The position numbers were made by a program, and so were the translations under genes. A model generated the notes under the pieces. That model saw only the letters and a program-made list of their open reading frames with translations. It had not been told where the DNA came from and ran no database searches. A stretch of DNA of 29,853 nt, taken from Dehalococcoidales bacterium (GTDB taxonomy: Bacteria; Chloroflexota; Dehalococcoidia; Dehalococcoidales; UBA2162). The stretch is taken from assembly GCA_016844285.1 (NCBI GenBank), contig JAENIS010000006.1, positions 1 to 29,853 of the forward strand, written 5' to 3'. Positions 1 through 6,738 of this stretch are shown here, piece after piece. Each line of letters begins with the position of its first letter. The stretch's first letter is position 1.

Positions 1-291
1 GTCATGCTTAAGCTCCAGCAGGCAGGGGTAGCGGCAGCGGTGGTGGAAAATGCTCAGGACATCTATGAAGACCCACAACTGATTGCCCGCGGGCATTTCT
101 GGCAGCCAGATGAGCCTGGCATGGAACCATATACTTTTGAAGACACGCCGGCCAGGCTGAGTAAGACACCGGCACGCTACCAGAGGCATTTCCCGATGAT
201 GGGGGAGCATAACGACTATGTGCTTAATGGGCTACTGGGACTCAGTCCTGAGGAAATTAAGCGGTTGGTTAAAGACAAAATCGTCTTCTAG
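1..291 (+). CDS. Class III (CaiB/BaiF) CoA-transferase, C-terminal end
   Basis: Partial gene: the window opens inside it and only about the last 96 residues are present, ending in TAG. The visible part has the typical end of family III CoA-transferases: a segment reading AGVAAAVVENAQDIYEDPQL followed by ARGHF, then a short P-x-RLS-x-TP stretch, then GEHNDYVLNGLLGLSPEEI close to the C-terminus. Such enzymes move CoA between a CoA thioester and a free organic acid through a catalytic Asp, which would lie upstream of the window. The substrate cannot be told from this fragment. It is followed by an inverted repeat and the isochorismatase-fold gene on the same strand, 87 bases downstream. Family assignment is firm; specificity is unknown. 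Confidence 0.9.
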   Translation, partial: VMLKLQQAGVAAAVVENAQDIYEDPQLIARGHFWQPDEPGMEPYTFEDTPARLSKTPARYQRHFPMMGEHNDYVLNGLLGLSPEEIKRLVKDKIVF

Positions 292-320
292 ACAGATGAC
301 TAAAACTTTTTGGTATTTCA

Positions 321-351
321 GGCAATAATAAATTCAGAATCTGTTATTGCC
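321..351. repeat. Inverted repeat between CoA-transferase and hydrolase genes
   Basis: Two exact 8-base arms, GGCAATAA and TTATTGCC, are separated by 15 bases. The repeat sits about 30 bases after the CoA-transferase stop and about 15 bases before the ribosome binding site of the next gene. There is no T-run after the second arm, so an operator or mRNA hairpin is as likely as a terminator. Confidence 0.45.
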
Positions 352-378
352 GATAAGCGGTATTAAAGGAGGAAAAAG

Positions 379-1008
379 ATGCCAGCACAAGACAAACGCA
401 CAATATACCAGAACCTTGCCGAGATGGTCGCCCCGGAACACACGGCTCTCGTCGTCTGGGATGTTCAGAATGGTCTGGCGAACGCTATTTTTAACAAAGT
501 AGAATTCACCAAGAATCTGAAGTCATTTATTGCCACGGCGAGAAAGATAAATATCCCGGTCATCTATACTAAAATCACGCCGCTACCGCGACAATACGAG
601 TCTGCATTTAGACTATACACTCAAATGAAGAGGGCTGGCGTGGATGACCTGGAAAAGCTACCGCCTTTCATGCAGCCGGGAAGCCCCGAATCTGAAATTT
701 ATCCGGACGTGGCTCCGCTAGCCAGTGATGTCGTGCTGAACAAGCATACCACCAGCATCTTCATTGGCACGCATTTTGAGAGTATGATGCGAAACAGAGG
801 CATCAAGACCATTCTGTTTACCGGCATATCAACCGAAATCGGTATTGATTCAAGTGCCAGGGACTCGGCCAATCGAGGTTTCTATACGATTGTGGTTGAA
901 GACTGCGTTTCGTCATCTGATAAAGAGTCACATGAATCAACTCTAAAAGTGTTGAAAAAAGTGTGTGTCGTGGCGCCATCCAAGGACATTGCTAAAGAAT
1001 GGAAATAG
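379..1008 (+). CDS. Isochorismatase-fold (cysteine hydrolase-like) protein, Cys replaced by Gly
   Basis: A 209-residue protein of the isochorismatase-like alpha/beta-hydrolase family, close to the usual 180-220 residues. The strand with the catalytic Asp is visible (ALVVWDVQN, D28), as is the catalytic Lys segment (VLNKHTTSIF, K122). The third motif, normally a Gly-x-x-Thr-x-x-Cys followed by S-x-RD, reads GISTEIGIDSSARD, so Gly155 stands where the nucleophilic Cys is expected. The protein is therefore probably not a standard amidohydrolase; it may be a divergent subfamily with another chemistry. The start is set by a strong AAAGGAGG six bases before ATG. It may be co-transcribed with the CoA-transferase upstream. 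Fold assignment is firm; substrate unknown. Confidence 0.85.
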   Translation: MPAQDKRTIYQNLAEMVAPEHTALVVWDVQNGLANAIFNKVEFTKNLKSFIATARKINIPVIYTKITPLPRQYESAFRLYTQMKRAGVDDLEKLPPFMQPGSPESEIYPDVAPLASDVVLNKHTTSIFIGTHFESMMRNRGIKTILFTGISTEIGIDSSARDSANRGFYTIVVEDCVSSSDKESHESTLKVLKKVCVVAPSKDIAKEWK

Positions 1009-1013
1009 GGGAA

Positions 1014-1230
1014 TGCTCTGACCCCCTTCCCGTCGGGAAGGGAGAGCTAAGTAAAAAAGAGGGGGCGTAGCCCTTGGGAGAAATCCCCCTTAGTCCCCCT
1101 TTGCCAAAGGGGGAGACTTCTCCCTTTAAGAAAGGGAGAGCGAGAGGGATTTGATTAGGAGAGTCAAAGAGAGGCTTCGCCTCTCTTAAAAACCTCTTCC
1201 CCCTCTCCTGAAAGGAGAGGGGGATTAAAG
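1014..1230. repeat. C/G-rich hairpin repeat cluster (family B)
   Basis: The spacer from 1009 to 1350 (342 bases) contains no convincing gene. It holds a chain of hairpins: CCTTCCCGTCGGGAAGG, CCCCCTTTGCCAAAGGGGG, AGAGAGGCTTCGCCTCTCT and CCCTCTCCTGAAAGGAGAGG. The same hairpin types recur in most other spacers of the window, so this is a dispersed intergenic element rather than a one-off terminator. It runs straight into a copy of the family A repeat at 1231. Confidence 0.75.
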
Positions 1231-1308
1231 GGGGTGAGGTCATCAGAAAGATTAATTTGTGCTGAAGCAGCATTGGTTCAGTGATTAACCAAACAGGACA
1301 CTGAAAGT
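1231..1308 (+). repeat. Family A dispersed repeat, copy 1
   Basis: A roughly 78-base unit starting GGGGTGAGGTCATC, containing TGCTGAAGCAG and ATTGGTTCAG, and ending in AACCAAACAGGACACTG. Three other copies lie at 2138-2207 (inverted), 4697-4775 and 22379-22459. The copies are imperfect, and the best-kept core is CTGAAGCAG-N2-TTGGTTC plus CAGACAGGACAC. It has no coding potential. Together with the family B hairpins it forms the left arm of an inverted pair that flanks the next gene. Confidence 0.75.
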
Positions 1309-1350
1309 GGGCATTATTGAAAAAAGCTACTATCCTTATGGGAACCACCT

Positions 1351-2130
1351 ATGGCTGACAATGAGATAATCCATGTTGCCATCGCTCCCCCGCCTAAGCT
1401 GGACGATAACCTCGTCAGAAGTGTGGCCACTGTTATCAATAAAAACCCTTATGATGCACGCCTGCTTCTGGCCGGTCGGATTCCTAAAATCATCGCTCAC
1501 TACAACAACCGACAAACCGTCGAATCCGTCATCCAGAAGCTGCACGCCCTGGGTCTAGCAGCAATGGCGTGCCGGGATGCCGAACTTCGCCCGTCTTCAC
1601 CAAGTTTCCAGGTGCAAACAATGGAATTCGGGGGGGGAGAAGCTCTATTCCGGGACAATGGTAATCATGAGAAAAAGATAGCAGCGGATAATGTCTTCCT
1701 GGTTCTGGAAGGGAAAATACCGGCTTCCGCGGGAATAGAGACCACGAAGACCACGACCAAAATTAATTTAACGGCGACATTGCTTACGGGCGGTATCCCA
1801 ATCATGCGCAAAGTTAATCAGACAACCACCACCGCGGCTACCCAGGATGAATGGCTCGCCAGGCTCTATGACCGAAAATCGCCAGAGCCCAGTGTCGAGC
1901 TTCGGCAACACCAGATGAACTATTCGTTCCTGGGAGCAAAGATAGCGGTATCCTCTTTGGCAAACTTTAGCACCGTCGTCAATAGACTCCGGGAGTTATT
2001 CCCGCAGGCTATTTTTGATGACCGGCTGATAAAATCTTTTGGAGCAATATCCCCCAGCCGGGCCTGGGAGGATTTTGAGATAAACTGCCGTCTGATTTAC
2101 CTGTTCCACCATGGCACGAGCGGAGATTAG
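1351..2130 (+). CDS. Conserved-looking protein of unknown function
   Basis: A 259-residue soluble protein that I do not recognise by name. Residues ~8-80 look like a compact alpha/beta domain (alternating helices and strands, with KNPYDARLLLAGRIPKII and VIQKLHALGLAA). The central part is Thr/Lys-rich and low in complexity (around residue 130, with runs of Thr). The C-terminal ~70 residues, starting near YSFLGAKIAVSSLANF, look like a second folded domain. There is no signal peptide, membrane segment or metal-binding cysteine pattern. The ribosome binding site is weak (GGGAACC), so the start is likely but not certain. The gene stands alone between inverted copies of a composite repeat, which suggests it may have arrived as a passenger. 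No function is proposed. Confidence 0.6.
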   Translation: MADNEIIHVAIAPPPKLDDNLVRSVATVINKNPYDARLLLAGRIPKIIAHYNNRQTVESVIQKLHALGLAAMACRDAELRPSSPSFQVQTMEFGGGEALFRDNGNHEKKIAADNVFLVLEGKIPASAGIETTKTTTKINLTATLLTGGIPIMRKVNQTTTTAATQDEWLARLYDRKSPEPSVELRQHQMNYSFLGAKIAVSSLANFSTVVNRLRELFPQAIFDDRLIKSFGAISPSRAWEDFEINCRLIYLFHHGTSGD

Positions 2131-2137
2131 AGCCTAA

Positions 2138-2207
2138 TGTCCTGTCTGGTTAATTAGCCAATGACTGCTTCAGCACACATTACCGTTTAGGGACGACCTC
2201 ACCCCCT
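2138..2207 (-). repeat. Family A dispersed repeat, copy 2 (inverted)
   Basis: On the minus strand this stretch reads GGGGGTGAGGTCGTC, then TGTGCTGAAGCAGTCATTGG, then TTAACCAGACAGGACA, matching the copy at 1231-1308. It begins 8 bases after the stop of the unknown gene and points back towards it. The spacer 2131-2468 (338 bases) otherwise holds family B hairpins and a stretch before the trxB remnant in which I see no intact gene. Confidence 0.75.
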
Positions 2208-2290
2208 TAATCCCCCTCTCCTGTTAGGAGAGGGGGAAATAGAGAAAGAGGGGCTTCGCCCCTCTTAGACACCCCACAGTCTACCCCTCA
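2196..2290. repeat. C/G-rich hairpin repeat (family B)
   Basis: It contains CCCCCTCTCCTGTTAGGAGAGGGGG and the hairpin AGAGGGGCTTCGCCCCTCT. The layout, CCTCACCCCCTTAATCCCCC followed by the two hairpins, is nearly identical at 14672-14745 and similar at 17065-17140. It overlaps the end of family A copy 2, forming the right arm of the inverted composite repeat around the gene at 1351-2130. Confidence 0.7.
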
Positions 2291-2468
2291 TTACTAAGAG
2301 GAGATTTTAAAAGAGATGGTTACGCACCCTCTGTTTTACTTAACGCCCCCGGCCCAAGCATCAATAATGCTGTTTTTACACCTTTTTGGTTGGTAATACT
2401 ACGGTGGCTGAGCCAAGTAGTGTCTTTACTCCGCTCTGGTTTTCTGCCCAGCAATCTATATCCACCAG

Positions 2469-2891
2469 ATGCTGAGGGTGATTATCATTGAGTTGCTGCC
2501 CCGTCTGACTGCTGCCAGGACTCTTCAGGACAGAGCCATGGCTAACCCTAAGATTGAAACCAGGTGTGGCGTCAAGATAGAGGCTATCCGCGGGGATGAC
2601 CGGGTCAGGTCACTCGCTCTTGTTGATATGCCAACCGGACAAAGAAGCGTTCTGGCAGCCGATGGAATACTGGTACATGCCGGTCTTGACCCCAATACGG
2701 ACTATCTCAAGGGAAGCCTGTCACTAAATGGCAAAGGGCAGATTTTAGTCAACGGAGAAATGGCAACAGAAATAGCCGGTATTTTCGCAGCGGGAGACGT
2801 TCGTCATAATTCACCAATGCAAATTGCCACGGCGGTGGGAGACGGTGCTACCGCCGCTTTGTCCCTGGCGAGATACCTTGAAAGCATCTAG
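2469..2891 (+). pseudogene. C-terminal remnant of a thioredoxin reductase-like flavoprotein
   Basis: The 140 residues match only the second half of thioredoxin reductases: a stretch like the end of the NADPH domain (LPRLTAARTLQDRAMANPKI) and the closing FAD motif (GIFAAGDVRHNSPMQIATAVGDGATAALS). The N-terminal FAD-binding GxGxxG domain and the CxxC redox centre are missing, and the same frame is closed by TAG at 2418. Just upstream, in another frame, around 2389-2412, VGNTTVAE could be a decayed NADPH-binding loop, which would fit frameshift decay, but that match is weak. The open frame ends 16 bases before the UGSC gene, so an intact trxB probably once headed this operon. It could still be translated as a short protein, but it could not work as a reductase. 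Confidence 0.7.
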
Positions 2892-2907
2892 CAACAGGAG
2901 GCACGAG

Positions 2908-3450
2908 ATGATAACAAATAAGATTACCGTCTTAGTCCCGACAGCTAAGCCCGGGGGCAAGGAGATTCCCATCGCCCCCAGAGTGCAAGACCTGAATGAT
3001 AAGATAGTCGGTTTGTTATGGAACGGTAAGCCAAATGGTGATATCCTGCTGTTCAGCATCAAAGAGCAGCTTTCCCGGAGATTCCACCTCGCTGGAACCG
3101 ACTGGCAGGAAGGTCGTCGAGGAGGAATCGATGATACCCCCATTTTTGAAGAACTGGCCAGCCATGCCGATGTGGTAATCAACGCCACCGCCGACTGAGG
3201 GTCCTGTACTGCGTGGAGTGTCCACGCCGCTGTAGAACTGGAAAAGAGGGGCAAACCAACAGTTACGCTTTGCACTGACATCTTTGAGCAGCTTGCCCGG
3301 AGCACCGCCGAAAGCCTGGATATGCCACGTCTGCCCTTGATGCCCATCCCTCACCCGGTAGGTGGTCTCAAGCCGGAGGAAATAAGGGCCAAAGCCGACC
3401 TTATCCTCAAGGGCATTATTACCCGCCTGAGGGGCGGAGCAAGCCAGTAG
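2908..3450 (+). CDS. UGSC-family selenoprotein (in-frame UGA read as Sec97)
   Basis: Reading TGA at 3196-3198 as selenocysteine gives one 180-residue protein. Before the UGA comes a domain ending in DVVINATAD; after it, in the same frame, come GSCTAWSVHAAVELEKRG, VTLCTDIF and a stretch rich in Pro (LPLMPIPHPVGGL), ending at TAG 3448-3450. The U97-G98-S99-C100 motif is the signature that names the UGSC family, known with Sec or Cys at the first position. Sequence continues with good codon quality on both sides of the UGA, so it is not a pseudogene stop. A perfect hairpin starts 12 bases after the UGA. The start is set by ACAGGAGG seven bases before ATG. The fold suggests a selenol/thiol redox role, but no reaction is established. 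It is followed by its usual partner gene 41 bases downstream. Confidence 0.87.
3199..3230 (+). promoter_or_regulatory. Bacterial SECIS-like hairpin for UGSC Sec codon
   Basis: After the UGA there are 12 bases and then GCGTGGA-GTG-TCCACGC (3211-3227), a perfect 7-bp stem with a GUG loop. Bacterial SECIS elements sit inside the coding region just after the UGA and present a short apical loop with GU to SelB; distance and shape both fit. The apex GAGTGTC is shared, as GAGTRTC, with the hairpin in the glutaredoxin gene. Confidence 0.75.
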
Positions 3451-3491
3451 CGGATGAAAGCCCAAGGTAGTTCCCGGAGGTGGAGGCAATC

Positions 3492-4523
3492 ATGAGCCAG
3501 AGGTTGACTTCGGAGAAAGTGCAGGTAGACGACTCGGCGGAAGCCGTCAATGATTTGTTCCTCGAAAAAGGATGGAGCGATGGATTGCCGGTAATCCCAC
3601 CTACCGAAGAAGCCGTGGAAAGGATGCTGGCGGGCACCAACCGGAACCCGGCGGATGTGGTCGCCGCCATTCCACCCCGGTGGGGTGAGGCAACAATCGA
3701 GAAAATTGCCATCAATGCGGTGATGGCTGGCTGCCTGCCTGAGTACCTGCCCATCATCACGACCGCTGTTACCGCAATGTGTGAGGAGCCATTTAACCTT
3801 CCCGCTGTTCAGCCGACCACTCACCCATCTGCCCCTCTCCTGATTATCAACGGGCCTATCACTAAGAAGTTGAATATCAACAGTAAGTATGGTGCCTTTG
3901 GGCCAGGCTGGCGCAGCAATGCCACTATTGGGAGAGCAATCAGGTTAATCCTGATGAATATCGGCGGAGCCTTACCCGGCAAGACGGATATGTCTACCCA
4001 GGGTCAACCCTGCAAGTACACCTTTTGCATCGCGGAGAATGAAGATGCCAACCCCTGGGAGCCGCTTCATGTTGAAAGGGGGTTTGCTGCTTCGACAAGC
4101 ACCGTTACCGTCGTTGCTGCCGAAAACCCTCATAATATTAACGAGCACACAGCCGTGACCGCGGAAGAGTTACTGACGACGGTCATCAGTACCATGACCA
4201 CGATGGGAAATAATGATGTGTTGTACCAGAGGGGTAGCCCGGTTCTTGCCCTGGGTCCCGAGCATGCCGCCACTCTCGCTAAAAACGGTTTCTCCAAAGA
4301 GGATGTCAGGACATTCGTTTATAAGCACGCCAGAATTCCTCTGAGCAAATTCTACAAAGGGGCTATCCAGCGATATTATGCCAATATGGATGAGAATGCC
4401 TTGATACCAATATCAGCCAGGAAAGAAAACCTCATCATCATCGTGGTCGGTGGAGCAGGCAAGCATTCCTCCTTTTTACCTACCTTCGGCATGTCTTACT
4501 CGGTAACCAGAGCCATACAATGA
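3492..4523 (+). CDS. UGSC-associated conserved protein
   Basis: A 343-residue soluble protein that I recognise as a frequent genomic neighbour of UGSC-family genes, without a characterised reaction. Typical stretches are LFLEKGWSDGLPVIPPTEEA near the N-terminus, AIPPRWGEATIEKIAINAVM, NGPITKKLNINSKYGAFGPG in the middle, and VVGGAGKHSSFLPTFG close to the C-terminus. The ATG at 3492 is preferred because GGAGG lies about five bases upstream; a GTG at 3480 would add four residues. There is no signal peptide or membrane segment. The 41-base spacing to the selenoprotein implies one transcript. Partnership with UGSC suggests the two act on the same substrate or form a complex, which is inference. Confidence 0.75.
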   Translation: MSQRLTSEKVQVDDSAEAVNDLFLEKGWSDGLPVIPPTEEAVERMLAGTNRNPADVVAAIPPRWGEATIEKIAINAVMAGCLPEYLPIITTAVTAMCEEPFNLPAVQPTTHPSAPLLIINGPITKKLNINSKYGAFGPGWRSNATIGRAIRLILMNIGGALPGKTDMSTQGQPCKYTFCIAENEDANPWEPLHVERGFAASTSTVTVVAAENPHNINEHTAVTAEELLTTVISTMTTMGNNDVLYQRGSPVLALGPEHAATLAKNGFSKEDVRTFVYKHARIPLSKFYKGAIQRYYANMDENALIPISARKENLIIIVVGGAGKHSSFLPTFGMSYSVTRAIQ

Positions 4524-4535
4524 GACTTTAGTAAC

Positions 4536-4580
4536 CTATCCCCCTGACCCCCTTCCCCTCGAAGGAAAGGAGGAATTACT
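4536..4580. repeat. C/G-rich hairpin repeat (family B, short)
   Basis: CCTATCCCCCTGACCCCCTT followed by CCCCTCGAAGGAAAGGAGG resembles the left end of the elements at 6530 and 22303 (TTTAGTAACCTATCCCCCTG). The spacer 4524-4882 (359 bases) has no gene; it holds this unit, a palindromic element at 4617-4684, family A copy 3 and a likely promoter. Confidence 0.6.
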
Positions 4581-4616
4581 AAGTGTCTCATAGTAGTCTG
4601 TATACGTTCAATAACC

Positions 4617-4684
4617 GTCATTCCAGCATAGGCTGGAATCCAGGGGCAGGGTGGTATCTGGATTCTGGCCTTCGCCAGAGTGAC
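4617..4684. repeat. GTCATTCC-type palindromic intergenic element
   Basis: A 68-base unit bounded by GTCA and TGAC. It has internal hairpins ATTCCAGC-ATAG-GCTGGAAT and TCTGGC-CTTC-GCCAGA, and the pair GAATCCAG / CTGGATTC in the middle. This is the architecture of widespread small palindromic bacterial repeats with GTCATTCC ends. A larger, related design lies at 20613-20706. Confidence 0.7.
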
Positions 4685-4696
4685 ATGCTTCTATTT

Positions 4697-4775
4697 GGGG
4701 GGTGAGGTCATCCGTAAGTCGCCATGTGTACTGAAGCAGCCCATTGGTTCCGTAACTAACCAGACAGGACACTGG
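4697..4775 (+). repeat. Family A dispersed repeat, copy 3
   Basis: It starts GGGGGGTGAGGTCATCCGTA, contains TACTGAAGCAGCCCATTGG and ends AACCAGACAGGACACTG. It is the clearest copy next to a candidate promoter, which begins 14 bases downstream. Confidence 0.75.
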
Positions 4776-4788
4776 CTAACTGAAAGTA

Positions 4789-4817
4789 TTGACTATTTTG
4801 AGACGGAGAGGTAGGAT
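4789..4817 (+). promoter_or_regulatory. Candidate sigma-70 promoter for CoA-transferase
   Basis: TTGACT (4789-4794), a 17-base spacer and TAGGAT (4812-4817) precede the CoA-transferase start at 4883, leaving a leader of about 60 bases. The -35 matches 5 of 6 and the -10 matches 4 of 6 consensus bases. Confidence 0.4.
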
Positions 4818-4882
4818 ATGACCATACAAATTTCCACTAATTATGGGACGCAGCCTTCCCACTATTAAAAGAGGAGGAAATA

Positions 4883-6481
4883 ATGACACCGCAAACAGAG
4901 TTCAGACTAAAGCCAAAAGTCATTGACGCACGTGAGGCAGGCAAGCTCATCAAGGATGGGGCTACCGTGACGGTGTGTGGTGTCAGTGGCAACATGGTCC
5001 CTGACCTTACTCTTGCCGGCGTCGAAGCCAGCTTCTTGAGCACCGGCCACCCTAAAGACATGACCCTGTTTTTCCCTATGCTCTTCGGCTACGCCACGAC
5101 TGATGGCGCTGACCACTTCGGGAACAAAGGCATGCTCAAACGGGTCATCGGCGGTTCCTTTCATGGTGGTCCCGGCACAGTACACAAGAATAATCTCTAC
5201 GCTCCCAAGCTATGTACCCTGGTGAAAGAAGACCTCATCGAGGCATATGTCTTCCCTCTGGGTGTTTCCTACAAGCTCGTCCGTGACATTTCGGCCGGGC
5301 TGCCCGGCACCTTCTCCTATGTTGGACTGGGCACAATTATCGACCCTCGCAATGGTGGCGGCAAGCTTAACCCGTCCACCAAAGAAGACATGGTAGAAGT
5401 GGTCAAAGTCCAGGGAAGGGAAATGCTTTTCTATAAAGCCTTCCCCATCGACGTGGCCATCATCCGTGGCAGTACTGCCGATGAATTGGGTAATATCAGC
5501 ATGGAAGAGGAGTCCATTACGACCGATGTCCTGCACATGGCCATCGCCGCCCACAACTCCGGTGGCATCGTTATCTGTCAGGTGAGGCGACTGGCCGCCG
5601 CGGGTAGCCTTAACCCGCGCACGGTCGAGGTGCCAGGCATGCTCGTTGATTATATTGTGGTCGACCCCAAGCAAAAGCAGAACACGGCCAACCCCGACTA
5701 TAACCCGGCCACCTCCGGGGAAATCCGCGTCCCGGAACCACCCATCGTCTCGCTACCACTTAACGCCGATAAGGTAATCAGCCGGCGGGCGCTGATGGAG
5801 CTTGCCCCGGGCATGATTTGCAACCTGGGCGGCGGTCTGCCGACACGGGGCGGCCTGCCCATGGTCGCCCGCGAGGAGAATATCGCCCAGAATGTCCACT
5901 TTACTATCGAGCATGGCGCCCTGGGTGGCCTTTGCCCCGGGCACATCAACCCGACCTCCTTTTTTACCGCCTGCGACGTTATGGACTTATATCACGGCTC
6001 AGGATTGAACCAGACCTTCCTCGGCTTCATGGAAATAGATAGCTATGGTAATGCCAACCTCGGCCGTCTCGGTGATTTCACCGATGGGCCGGGTGGCTGT
6101 ATTGATATCGCCACCTGCACCCCGAGAGTCGGCTTCATCGGCAGCTTCACCTACGGCGGCCTTGAGGTCGAGGTCGGCAATGGCAAACTGCGTATCGTGA
6201 AAGAAGGTAAGGCAAAGAAGTTCGTCAAGCAGGTACAGGGCATCTTCTACAACAGCAAGTACGGCACGCCCAAAAACCAGAAGGTCAAGTATATTACCGA
6301 GCGGGCTGTTTTCGAGCTGCAAGGTGAAGGAGTCACCCTCACTGAGTTCGCTCCGGGCGTAGATGTGGAAAAGGACATCCTGAAGCAGATGGAATTCAAG
6401 CCAGTTATTGCCACAGACTTAAAGGAGATGAACCCGAAGTTGTTTATGGAGCCGCGCCTCGGCATTGGTGATAAGTGGTGA
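4883..6481 (+). CDS. Family I acyl-CoA:carboxylate CoA-transferase (fused alpha/beta)
   Basis: A 532-residue protein with both halves of the family I CoA-transferase fold fused, the size seen in propionate/acetate CoA-transferases. The N-terminal half runs to about residue 285 (TVTVCGVSGNMVPD, IRGSTADELGNISMEEE) and the C-terminal half begins with RRALMELAPGMICNLGGGLP. The catalytic Glu is E343 in TIEHGALGGL, the position where this family forms the glutamyl-CoA thioester. It would activate an organic acid by taking CoA from another thioester; the substrate is unknown. RBS AGAGGAGG is seven bases before ATG. It is preceded by its own candidate promoter and followed by a MITE-like repeat, so it is probably a single-gene unit. 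Confidence 0.9.
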   Translation: MTPQTEFRLKPKVIDAREAGKLIKDGATVTVCGVSGNMVPDLTLAGVEASFLSTGHPKDMTLFFPMLFGYATTDGADHFGNKGMLKRVIGGSFHGGPGTVHKNNLYAPKLCTLVKEDLIEAYVFPLGVSYKLVRDISAGLPGTFSYVGLGTIIDPRNGGGKLNPSTKEDMVEVVKVQGREMLFYKAFPIDVAIIRGSTADELGNISMEEESITTDVLHMAIAAHNSGGIVICQVRRLAAAGSLNPRTVEVPGMLVDYIVVDPKQKQNTANPDYNPATSGEIRVPEPPIVSLPLNADKVISRRALMELAPGMICNLGGGLPTRGGLPMVAREENIAQNVHFTIEHGALGGLCPGHINPTSFFTACDVMDLYHGSGLNQTFLGFMEIDSYGNANLGRLGDFTDGPGGCIDIATCTPRVGFIGSFTYGGLEVEVGNGKLRIVKEGKAKKFVKQVQGIFYNSKYGTPKNQKVKYITERAVFELQGEGVTLTEFAPGVDVEKDILKQMEFKPVIATDLKEMNPKLFMEPRLGIGDKW

Positions 6482-6529
6482 TACAAGTAAGTGATGACCA
6501 AATAACCGAACCCTGGAAAGTGTCAATTC

Positions 6530-6683
6530 GAGATTGTTTAGTAACCTATCCCCCTGCCCCCTTCCCTTAAAAGGGAAGGGGGAGTGCAAGTTAGAGAGAG
6601 GCTTCGCCTCTCTCTAAAACTCTTATCCCTCTCCCCTTGCTAAGGGGAGAGGGATAAGGGTAAGAGGTTTAGTAAACAATCTC
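6530..6683. repeat. MITE-like element with matching inverted ends (family B)
   Basis: A 154-base non-coding unit. The left end reads GAGATTGTTTAGTAACCT, and the right end, read on the minus strand, reads GAGATTGTTTACTAAACCT. Inside are CCCTTCCCTTAAAAGGGAAGGG, AGAGAGGCTTCGCCTCTCT and CTCCCCTTGCTAAGGGGAGA. TCAATT occurs on both sides close to the ends (6523-6528 and 6684-6689) and could be a target-site duplication. It has no transposase, so any mobility would have to be supplied in trans. Confidence 0.7.
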
Positions 6684-6738
6684 TCAATTTCAGCACTTGA
6701 CGCCAGGACTGCGAGAAGGTAAGATTTAATGGTAGAAA

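Noticed and set aside
992..1348. 118-residue minus-strand frame over the hairpin repeats
   Set aside because: Its low-complexity Pro/Ser/Leu/Gly sequence is a translation of the C/G-rich repeats, not a gene.
2908..3198. Short gene ending at TGA 3196-3198
   Set aside because: The frame continues with the UGSC motif and 80 further good residues, and a SECIS-like hairpin follows; the TGA is better read as Sec.
3016..3824. Long minus-strand open frames over the UGSC locus
   Set aside because: They overlap clear plus-strand genes with family motifs and show no recognisable protein themselves.
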